Shown piece after piece: positions 31,115 through 36,817 of a stretch of 36,817 bases of DNA. This DNA is from Candidatus Heimdallarchaeota archaeon (GTDB lineage: Archaea; Asgardarchaeota; Heimdallarchaeia; Heimdallarchaeales; Heimdallarchaeaceae), in assembly GCA_023270155.1 (NCBI GenBank), contig JAGLTB010000056.1:1-36817 (forward strand), given 5' to 3'. The translations under genes were made by a program, and so were the position numbers. The notes beneath the pieces are model-generated. The model was not told the DNA's origin and did not search any database. It was given only the letters and a program-made list of their open reading frames with translations. Each line of letters begins with the position of its first letter. Positions within the stretch are counted from its first letter, which is position 1.

Positions 31115-31834
31115 ATGACTGAGCTTTTATTTCGAACTGATTCGTATATCAAGGAGTTTGAAGCTGAAATAATGGAAATATCTGAAGATGCTATAGTATT
31201 AGATAAAACAGCTTTTTCTTATCAAGGTGGAGGATTACAAAGTGATACTGGTATCATCCAAGTAAAGAGCGGGGAAAAGTATGAAATCAAACAAGTACTC
31301 TTTAGGAAAGGGAAGGTTCTTCATTTAATAATCCCAAATCCCTCAGAAGACCTTGTTGGAAAATCAGTAAAATGTAGTATTAACTGGGAACCTAGGTACA
31401 GACAGATGAGAATGCATACAGTATTACATGCTATTTCCGCTATTCTTTACAAGAAGTATGGATCTGCTGTTACAGGAGGAAATATTAATCCTGAAAAAAG
31501 TAGAGTAGATTTCGAGATAGATCATTTAAGACAAGAAAGAGTACAGGAAATTGCAGAAGCTATAGAACTGGTTGTATCTGGAAGTCATAATGTTTCTATT
31601 TCATTCTTAGAAAGAGAAGAAGCACTAAAGGATCCTGAATTGATACGAACAAAAGTCAACTTAATACCAGAAAGCGTGAAAACAATTAGAATTGTAGAAA
31701 TTGAAGATGGCATTGATAAACAAGCAGACGGAGGAGTTCACGTTGCAAACACAAAGGAAATTGGTGAATTTATTCCTTTAAAGTCAGAAAACAGAGGTAA
31801 AAATAATAAACGTTTATATTTTACAGTAAAATAA
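31115..31834 (+). CDS. alaX: Alanyl-tRNA editing protein AlaX-like
   Basis: Free-standing editing domain that removes wrongly attached amino acids from tRNA-Ala; 239 residues, the AlaX-M size. TAFSYQGGGLQSDTGII gives the N-terminal small domain. The zinc motif H-x3-H is in RMHTVLHAISAILY (His at ~100 and ~104). The second half of the zinc site reads ADGGVHVANTKEIG, with Asp where the canonical C-x3-H motif has Cys and Val where CGGTH has Thr. GGNINPEKSRVDFEID is the usual middle segment. It follows adenine deaminase by about 50 nt and may be read from its own TATA-like sequence near 31084-31095. The substituted ligand leaves activity slightly uncertain. Confidence 0.85.
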   Translation: MTELLFRTDSYIKEFEAEIMEISEDAIVLDKTAFSYQGGGLQSDTGIIQVKSGEKYEIKQVLFRKGKVLHLIIPNPSEDLVGKSVKCSINWEPRYRQMRMHTVLHAISAILYKKYGSAVTGGNINPEKSRVDFEIDHLRQERVQEIAEAIELVVSGSHNVSISFLEREEALKDPELIRTKVNLIPESVKTIRIVEIEDGIDKQADGGVHVANTKEIGEFIPLKSENRGKNNKRLYFTVK

Positions 31835-31925
31835 CCACATCATTAAATAAGAGGTTTAACCAAAAACATTAAAAATGTGTTTTATTGAACGATAAAACGT
31901 AAGTATTTAGGTGATTGGGATTATC

Positions 31926-32810
31926 ATGAAGAAAAAAACAATTGTTGGAATATTCTTTGCTGTAATTTTTCTAAGTTTAACATTCTTCAATTCTTGGTCG
32001 AATGCAGCCGTATACGATGAAGCAACTAGAGATAAAATAACACCAATGAGAGAAATTGTTAGACCATTTACAGCTCCTAGCATAATGAACGATACTGGTG
32101 ATTTTCTAAGTAGGGTGGCATATGATAGTAGTCTTGTTAGTGATAAGAGAATTAAATGGAAAATTGTGGGATACGAAAAAACAAGTAATTTTCATATCAC
32201 TGAAGGAGATAAGAAACTCAAAGCAAATGATAAAATAATAATAACAATAGGAGCAAATCCACAATTACAACTACCAGATGTCCATAGCTGGTGTTTAGTT
32301 TATGTAAATGATGTTATGGCTCGATATCACAGTAATGAAGATCATAGACTAGCAGTGTTCAAATATATCCAACCAACTAGAATAAATGTAACTGGTTTTA
32401 CAGATATTTATGAAATAGGATTCATAGATTTCTTTGAGTATCTTGAAAGATCAACAGCGGTTGATCAGAGTATGTGGACTTTTGAAGATAAAGTTGCAAT
32501 ATATAATTACACTCTGATTACAGAGAACAACAATGTTACTAAAATACAACTAACATTCGATAAGAAATCAGGCTTTCTAAATGAGATGGACTATAGAGTA
32601 TCTTACATAAATGGAACTGGAGATCCAGCTGGTGTAAACATATCACTTATTAGATTACATGGGTGGGGATTACAATATAACATTAGTACATGGTTGATTT
32701 GGACACCTATCATAATGTTGACCGTTGGTTTGATTGTTGCTATTAGGATGCGTCTATTCCAGAGATATAGATTACATCGAGAAGCTAAAAAACTAGCTAA
32801 GAGAGAGTAA
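31926..32810 (+). CDS. Exported protein anchored by a C-terminal membrane helix
   Basis: I do not recognise this 294-residue protein. It starts with a signal peptide (MKKKTIVGIFFAVIFLSLTF, then NSWSNAA as a likely cleavage site). The middle 220 residues form a beta-rich extracellular domain with several N-glycosylation-type sites (NVT, NGT, NIS). A C-terminal transmembrane helix (TWLIWTPIIMLTVGLIVAI) ends in a basic cytoplasmic tail. The frame can begin at a GTG at 31911; I prefer the ATG at 31926 because it gives a clean signal peptide. It is followed by a T-rich terminator. The layout, a single ectodomain on a membrane stalk, fits a cell-surface protein, but there is no functional motif. 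Confidence 0.72.
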   Translation: MKKKTIVGIFFAVIFLSLTFFNSWSNAAVYDEATRDKITPMREIVRPFTAPSIMNDTGDFLSRVAYDSSLVSDKRIKWKIVGYEKTSNFHITEGDKKLKANDKIIITIGANPQLQLPDVHSWCLVYVNDVMARYHSNEDHRLAVFKYIQPTRINVTGFTDIYEIGFIDFFEYLERSTAVDQSMWTFEDKVAIYNYTLITENNNVTKIQLTFDKKSGFLNEMDYRVSYINGTGDPAGVNISLIRLHGWGLQYNISTWLIWTPIIMLTVGLIVAIRMRLFQRYRLHREAKKLAKRE

Positions 32811-32818
32811 TCAAATAC

Positions 32819-32835
32819 TCTTTTTCTTTTTGCAT
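32819..32835 (+). terminator. T-rich terminator after the surface-protein gene
   Basis: CTCTTTTTCTTTTTG starts about 9 nt after the stop at 32810. A pyrimidine/T-rich tract at this position is a plausible archaeal terminator. Confidence 0.4.
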
Positions 32836-32881
32836 TATTTCCGTTGAGTAATTCAATCGTATTTTCATTTTTTACCCAATA

Positions 32882-32920
32882 ACGAAACTGTTATATGTTT
32901 TCGTGAAGTTTTTTTTCTTC
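32882..32920. other. Imperfect hairpin followed by a T8 tract
   Basis: ACGAAAC (32882-32888) can pair with GTTTTCGT (32897-32904) with a one-base bulge. GAAG-T8-CTTC, itself a near palindrome, follows at 32905-32920. It lies in the 163-nt gap before AMP phosphorylase. It could be a second terminator or a leader element; the TATA-like TTTATTATATT nearer the gene (about 32948-32958) suggests it is upstream of that promoter. Confidence 0.3.
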
Positions 32921-32973
32921 CTAAAGAAAAAGATATGAAATCTTAATTTTATTATATTACAAAGTGAAATAAA

Positions 32974-34494
32974 ATGCCAAACTTAATAGTAAAAAAAGTA
33001 AATATTGATGTCGAGAAACCATTTGCATTAATAAATTCTCAAACTCTAGATGAGATTAAAATCAAACATTCTACAAATATTAAAGTAAAAAGCGAAAATT
33101 CGGAAATTATGTGTGAAGTATTTTCAACAGAAGACCTTATACCTCCTGGTTATGTTGGTTTAGGTAAGGAATTTGCTGAACAATTACAAGTCAGTGATGA
33201 GAAAAAAGTTAGTGTATTCGTTAGACGTCGTCCTGCTTCATTAGAACATATCAAACAGAAAAGAGATGGACATGTTTGGAAAGAAAATGAAATAAGAGCG
33301 ATTGTTAACGATATTTGTTCGAATCATTATTCAGATTTAGAAATCTCTATGTTTACCCTAGCACAATATTATACAGGTTTAAACATGGATGAAATTCAAT
33401 TTTTAACAACTTCCATGGCAGAATTTGGAATTACATTGGATTTTGATGAGCCAGTTTATGACAAACATAGTATAGGTGGAGTACCAGGAAACAAAGTGAG
33501 TCTAGTAATAGTCCCAACTGTTGCAGCTGCTGGCCTGTTAATTCCAAAAACAAGTTCAAGAGCAATTACAAGTCCTTCTGGAACAGCTGATACAATGGAG
33601 GTTTTATGTGATGTTAATTTTTCAGCAGATGAAATCTTGGAAATTGCTCCAAAAACTAGAGGGATGTTAGTTTGGGGTGGGACTTTGGATCTCTCCCCTC
33701 TGGACGAAATTGTAATTCATAGAGTAGAACAACCACTAGGAATCGATCCTCATAGTCAGATGCTTGCAAGTATTTTCAGTAAGAAAGTGTCAACAGGTGT
33801 CGACTATTTAGTACTAGATATTCCAACTGGTGAAGGAACCAAAATGCCCACAAAGGATGATGCCATAAGTTATGCCCATGAAGCTACTGAGCTTGGAAGA
33901 AGACTTGGTATCCAAATTGAAGCTGCATTGAGTTATGGAGAACAACCTCTTGGGAAAGCTATAGGACCTGCTCTAGAAGCAAGAGAAGCTTTGGAAGTCA
34001 TCTCAGGCAATGGTCCAACGAGTGTATTTGAAAAAAGCGCGGAATTAGCTGGAATACTTTTCGAAATGGCTGGTTTATCACAACCAGGACAAGGCGCTTC
34101 ATTAGCAGCTGATTATATCAATAAGGGAAAAACAAAAGAGAAGATGGAAGAAATAATCGGTGTGCAAGGAGGAGATGCGAATGTTAAGGCTGATGATATT
34201 GCTGTTGGGCAGTATACTGCATCAATAACGGCTCCTAAAGATGGCTATATCATTAAGCTCGCAAATTCCGCTATCAATAAAATAGCAAAAGCTGCAGGAA
34301 CACCAAAACACAAAGAAGCGGGAATATATTTGCATAAAAAGATTGGTGATTTCTGTAGAGAAGGAGAAGATCTAATGACTGTTTATTCAAACAGTGAAGG
34401 TAGGTTAACTGAAGCTTTAAACCTCTGTGCTAATCTTAATCCCTATATATTGGAAGGTATGATAATTAAGAGAATAACCTCTGGACCTATATAA
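32974..34494 (+). CDS. deoA: AMP phosphorylase
   Basis: Cleaves AMP with phosphate to adenine and ribose 1,5-bisphosphate, the first step of the archaeal nucleoside-monophosphate pathway that feeds type III RuBisCO. The protein has 506 residues, longer than bacterial thymidine phosphorylase by the ~85-residue N-terminal domain that marks archaeal AMP phosphorylases. Key motifs: KRDGHVWKENEIRAIV, DKHSIGGVPGNKVSLVI (phosphate-binding), TSSRAITSPSGTADTMEVL and PTGEGTKMPT, with VQGGDANVKADD in the C-terminal domain. TATA-like sequence lies ~20 nt upstream and the start ATG follows GTGAAATAAA. Adenine deaminase upstream would remove the adenine product. R15P isomerase and RuBisCO are not in the window. 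Confidence 0.93.
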   Translation: MPNLIVKKVNIDVEKPFALINSQTLDEIKIKHSTNIKVKSENSEIMCEVFSTEDLIPPGYVGLGKEFAEQLQVSDEKKVSVFVRRRPASLEHIKQKRDGHVWKENEIRAIVNDICSNHYSDLEISMFTLAQYYTGLNMDEIQFLTTSMAEFGITLDFDEPVYDKHSIGGVPGNKVSLVIVPTVAAAGLLIPKTSSRAITSPSGTADTMEVLCDVNFSADEILEIAPKTRGMLVWGGTLDLSPLDEIVIHRVEQPLGIDPHSQMLASIFSKKVSTGVDYLVLDIPTGEGTKMPTKDDAISYAHEATELGRRLGIQIEAALSYGEQPLGKAIGPALEAREALEVISGNGPTSVFEKSAELAGILFEMAGLSQPGQGASLAADYINKGKTKEKMEEIIGVQGGDANVKADDIAVGQYTASITAPKDGYIIKLANSAINKIAKAAGTPKHKEAGIYLHKKIGDFCREGEDLMTVYSNSEGRLTEALNLCANLNPYILEGMIIKRITSGPI

Positions 34495-34501
34495 TTCCAT
34501 T

Positions 34502-34957
34502 CTACCCTTCATTTTTCTCTTCTATTACTTTTCTTAGAATCATCTTATTCATGTATAATGATTGATCAAAATACATAATTTCAAAACCTACTTTTTCCCA
34601 GAAAGGTTTCACAAAAGGTGAACAGCACAATTGAACAGTGTCTTCTTCTATTACATCTCTAATAAGTAATTGAGCACAATCGTATCCCAATCCTTTCCTT
34701 CTTTTATCCTCTCTAACTTCAAAAACGTAAATTATCGGGCATCCAACAGAGATAAATCCTCCTTCTACATCTTCTTCTGAAGGAATTATAGCTGTTACAG
34801 CTACAAGCTCTGCCTCCAAAAAGAATCCATAACATCTAATCTGCTCATCAAAAAACATTCGATAAGATGTAAAAAATGGAAATAAATGACCAGGAACATC
34901 ATCATAATCAATCAAATTGACAGTCAATGTATCAACCTGGTTTGTTTCAGAGCTCAT
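34502..34957 (-). CDS. GNAT-family N-acetyltransferase
   Basis: Predicted acetyl-CoA-dependent acetyltransferase of 151 residues with unknown acceptor. The GNAT fold is seen in YGFFLEAELVAVTAIIP (strands 2-3) and IYVFEVREDKRRKGLGYDCAQLLI, where R-R-K-G-L-G is the pyrophosphate-binding loop (motif A). FVKPFWEKVGFEIM follows as motif B, with the F-W-x-K-x-G-F pattern typical of the family. It converges with AMP phosphorylase, 8 nt apart, and diverges from the Orc1/Cdc6-like gene, with which it shares a 126-bp promoter region. There is no signal peptide. Confidence 0.83.
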   Translation of the reverse strand: MSSETNQVDTLTVNLIDYDDVPGHLFPFFTSYRMFFDEQIRCYGFFLEAELVAVTAIIPSEEDVEGGFISVGCPIIYVFEVREDKRRKGLGYDCAQLLIRDVIEEDTVQLCCSPFVKPFWEKVGFEIMYFDQSLYMNKMILRKVIEEKNEG

Positions 34958-35000
34958 ATTCTTACACGTTCAATGAACATTCCTTAAATAATTTTGTCTG

Positions 35001-35030
35001 TTACAAAAGTTTTAAGCATTTCTTTTGTAA
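35001..35030. promoter_or_regulatory. Perfect 9-bp inverted repeat in the divergent promoter of the Orc1/Cdc6-like gene
   Basis: TTACAAAAG (35001-35009) and CTTTTGTAA (35022-35030) are exact reverse complements with a 12-bp spacer. The repeat lies 54 bp before the Orc1/Cdc6-like ATG and 44 bp before the acetyltransferase ATG. An operator is the simplest reading; it lacks the G-rich core of known archaeal origin recognition boxes. Confidence 0.45.
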
Positions 35031-35083
35031 GCGTAAGGTTTTTTATTCAATAAAGCAACTAATCATTTGTTAAGGAGATTAAA

Positions 35084-36286
35084 ATGTCTAAATTCGACCA
35101 TGTAGAAGATGCAATGTTTGGGCAATCAATATTCAAAAATGAATCAACGCTATATCCAGAATATGTTCCACCTGAATTACCAACAAGAGAAGATGATATT
35201 GCTAGACTAGCAAGAAATTTTCGTTCTCTACTTGGAAAAGAAGGTTCATTCTCAGTTAATGTAGCAATAGTTGGTCACGCAGGAATTGGTAAAACAGCTT
35301 TATGCAAATATACAATGAAAAGATTTGAAGAAGCAGCAAATAACAGAAACATCCATGTGAAGTTTCTCTATTATAACTGTCACTCTTTTAGAAGTAAAAC
35401 TGCTATTTTAAGAAATATTCTCTCCGAACACTTTAGAATTCAATCTCGTGGTTTTAGCGATGAAGAGATTCTCGATATGTTAGTAAAAAGACTAACAAGG
35501 GAAGAGATTAGATTAATAATAGCATTAGATGAAGCAAACATGCTAAATTCTGAAGACATCCTAAGTATTTTTCACTCTGGAGAATTATTTGGTTCAGAGC
35601 AAAGCATGATATCTACAATAATCATCTCCAGACCTATTGAGTATAGATCTCTTCTTAATGTTCCTCTTTCAGGACATATTCACGATCAAATGGATATTTC
35701 TGGTTATAGTAGAAATCAACTTCTCCAAATACTAGAATACAGAGCAAATACAGCACTGTATCCTACATCATATACAGAAGAAACATTAAATCTAATAGCA
35801 GATATATGCTCTTCGTCTCAAAATGCTAGACATGGTTTGGAAATATTATATCGTGCAGGTAAGCTGACTGATTTAAAACATGAGAATTTTATCAATCCTG
35901 AGTACATACGTGCAGCAAAAGCTGATGTTTATCCAGAATTAAGAAGAGATGTTTTAGAGGAATTAAGATTGCAAGAGCTTTTGACAGCACTTGGAATAGC
36001 TAGAAAACTAGCTATTAAAGGTATAACTTCCACAACTATAGAAGATGGGTATGAAAGCTATGTTGTAACATGCGAAGAATATGATCATGAGTTGAGAAGC
36101 AAATCTTCATTTCGATCCGCTTTGGAAACTCTCCATAAAGTTGGAATTCTAGGTAAAAGTGTTGGTCCAATAGAAAAAGGCAAAAGAGGTAGAAGAGCTA
36201 AAATAACTACGTTCGATATTCCAGCAACTGTGTTAGTTGAGAGAATAGAGAATATCCTTTCAAAACCTGATATATTAAAAGAATAA
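35084..36286 (+). CDS. cdc6: Orc1/Cdc6-type AAA+ ATPase
   Basis: Initiator-type ATPase of 400 residues with an AAA+ domain and C-terminal winged helix, as in archaeal Orc1/Cdc6 proteins that bind origins and load MCM. Walker A is GHAGIGKTALCK (~66-77) and Walker B LIIALDEAN (~146-154). The sensor-1 strand reads TIIISRPIEY, without the Asn of the usual S-N-D motif. The sensor-2 Arg is in NARHGLEILYRAG. The helical lid precedes RRDVLEELRLQELL, and a winged helix with KSSFRSALETLHKVGIL follows. A strong AAGGAGATT ribosome site precedes the ATG. The missing sensor-1 Asn suggests a diverged paralogue rather than the main initiator. Its stop abuts that of the convergent RAM gene. Confidence 0.87.
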   Translation: MSKFDHVEDAMFGQSIFKNESTLYPEYVPPELPTREDDIARLARNFRSLLGKEGSFSVNVAIVGHAGIGKTALCKYTMKRFEEAANNRNIHVKFLYYNCHSFRSKTAILRNILSEHFRIQSRGFSDEEILDMLVKRLTREEIRLIIALDEANMLNSEDILSIFHSGELFGSEQSMISTIIISRPIEYRSLLNVPLSGHIHDQMDISGYSRNQLLQILEYRANTALYPTSYTEETLNLIADICSSSQNARHGLEILYRAGKLTDLKHENFINPEYIRAAKADVYPELRRDVLEELRLQELLTALGIARKLAIKGITSTTIEDGYESYVVTCEEYDHELRSKSSFRSALETLHKVGILGKSVGPIEKGKRGRRAKITTFDIPATVLVERIENILSKPDILKE

Positions 36287-36520
36287 TCACTTAACACAAA
36301 TCATGGTCATAGAGTTCTTTACACCGTCAATGATAAGGTTATTATTCAAAACTTGATTTTTGAGTTCATCCATTGTGTCAAACTCAATTTTCACTATTAA
36401 ATCATATATTCCATATACTGCATAAACCTCAGTTACTTCTGCTATTTCCTTCAATCCTTCTTGAACAGTTTCTAGCATTCCTGGTTGAACATTAAGTAAA
36501 ATATAAGCTGCTTGTGCCAT
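36287..36520 (-). CDS. Stand-alone Lrp/AsnC ligand-binding (RAM) domain protein
   Basis: Small protein of 77 residues made only of the alpha/beta RAM domain of Lrp/AsnC regulators, without the helix-turn-helix. AYILLNVQPGMLETVQEGL gives the first strand and helix. VTEVYAVYGIYDLIVKIEF is the hallmark turn (G-x-Y-D-x-x-V-K). Then TMDELKNQVLNN leads to the last strand. Such stand-alone RAM proteins form oligomers, bind amino acids or other small effectors and are thought to tune full-length Lrp proteins. It is tail-to-tail with the Orc1/Cdc6-like gene with no spacer. A TATA-like TTTTTTTAAATG lies about 35-45 nt upstream of its ATG. Confidence 0.88.
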   Translation of the reverse strand: MAQAAYILLNVQPGMLETVQEGLKEIAEVTEVYAVYGIYDLIVKIEFDTMDELKNQVLNNNLIIDGVKNSMTMICVK

Positions 36521-36620
36521 CTTGATTTACTCCTATAGAGTTCTTTGTTTCGAATTCATTTAAAAAAACTAACATTGCGTCATAAAACAAATTATTAAAG
36601 AAAAAAGAGAGAAAAAAGGG

Positions 36621-36817
36621 TTAATATTCTGTTATTTTTAACCTTGATTTGCAAGCTGGACAATTCCCATTTCCAACTATCCATTGATAAAGGTGATTCT
36701 TATGAAATGCAATATCACATGAAGGGCATCTGATGAGATTCTCTTGATCTTCAAGAGTTTGTAAGCAGATGGAACAGGTTACCGTTATTTCATCAGAGGT
36801 TTCAATATTGTAATCCA
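36621..36817 (-). CDS. RING/PHD-like zinc-finger protein, 5' end beyond the window
   Basis: Partial gene read from the right edge; the frame is open for 65 codons from 36815 to the stop at 36621-36623. The encoded C-terminus has a complete cross-brace ligand pattern, C-x2-C-x12-C-x2-C-x4-H-x2-H-x10-C-x2-C: CSIC, RCPSCDIAFHKNHLYQW, then NCPACKSRL. The FH-x-x-H-x-x-x-W core and the final C-P-x-C are those of RING fingers, which bind E2 ubiquitin-conjugating enzymes. The two central cysteines and H-H spacing also resemble PHD fingers. The finger lies at the very C-terminus, as in many membrane or substrate-linked RING E3 ligases. The N-terminal part and neighbours cannot be seen. Confidence 0.72.
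   Translation of the reverse strand, partial: DYNIETSDEITVTCSICLQTLEDQENLIRCPSCDIAFHKNHLYQWIVGNGNCPACKSRLKITEY

Noticed and set aside
34958-35083. Replication origin next to the Orc1/Cdc6-like gene
   Set aside because: The region is only 126 bp, has one inverted repeat and no G-rich origin-recognition-box motif or long AT-rich unwinding tract.
1-36817. tRNA or rRNA genes, CRISPR arrays, insertion sequences
   Set aside because: I saw no GC-rich cloverleaf-like segments, no regularly spaced repeats and no transposase motifs or terminal repeats in this scan by eye.

Overview
The window is AT-rich, gene-dense archaeal DNA with short intergenic gaps and no tRNA, rRNA, CRISPR array or transposase that I can recognise. 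Archaeal markers are an Orc1/Cdc6-type ATPase, AMP phosphorylase, a stand-alone Lrp/AsnC-type RAM domain, and TATA boxes about 25 nt upstream of many start codons. Several genes look like the eukaryote-like inventory of Asgard archaea: a RING/PHD-like zinc finger, longin/roadblock-like domains, and proteins resembling small GTPases without a P-loop. I infer an Asgard archaeon, possibly Heimdallarchaeia-like or Lokiarchaeia-like. This rests on gene content only, not on phylogeny.

Region 1 (1-3366) holds the 3' part of an AmmeMemoRadiSam-type radical SAM gene cut by the window edge, a DUF123/GIY-YIG protein, a TPR protein and an unassigned protein with a possible GAP1-N-like N-terminus.

Region 2 (3399-13319) is the metabolic centre. 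A leftward operon encodes two TusA-type sulfur carriers, two DsrE-family proteins and a winged-helix regulator. It diverges from a rightward operon hdrC-hdrB-hdrA-mvhD-mvhG-mvhA, which encodes a complete heterodisulfide reductase / group 3c-like [NiFe] hydrogenase complex. HdrA carries an inserted GltD/NfnB-like NAD(P)H:FAD module and is 1125 residues long. The divergent promoter holds a perfect 10-bp inverted repeat. My inference is that H2-driven flavin-based electron bifurcation is coupled here to protein-bound sulfur carriers, possibly with NAD(P)H as a further partner. No methanogenesis gene is in the window.

Region 3 (13409-23693) holds a secreted, membrane-anchored M14 carboxypeptidase, a multi-TM protein with a longin/roadblock-like cytoplasmic tail, a UDP-GlcNAc 2-epimerase with an extra C-terminal domain, a TSUP permease and a winged-helix/pseudo-GTPase protein. 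It also has a cluster of small membrane proteins, one ending in a zinc ribbon, and a longin-like/pseudo-GTPase protein.

Region 4 (23694-36817) begins with the decayed 3' remnant of a metallo-beta-lactamase gene next to its intact paralogue. Two alpha/beta hydrolases, an ICMT/NnrU-like membrane protein and two tandem DegV proteins follow. Adenine deaminase and AMP phosphorylase sit about 1.9 kb apart and together would turn AMP into ribose 1,5-bisphosphate and hypoxanthine. An AlaX editing protein and a membrane-anchored exported protein lie between them. Last come a GNAT acetyltransferase, the Orc1/Cdc6-like ATPase, the RAM-domain protein and the partial RING-like gene at the right edge.

Start codons were re-chosen where a Shine-Dalgarno motif (often GGTGA) or a TATA box at leaderless spacing supports an internal ATG over an upstream TTG or GTG.
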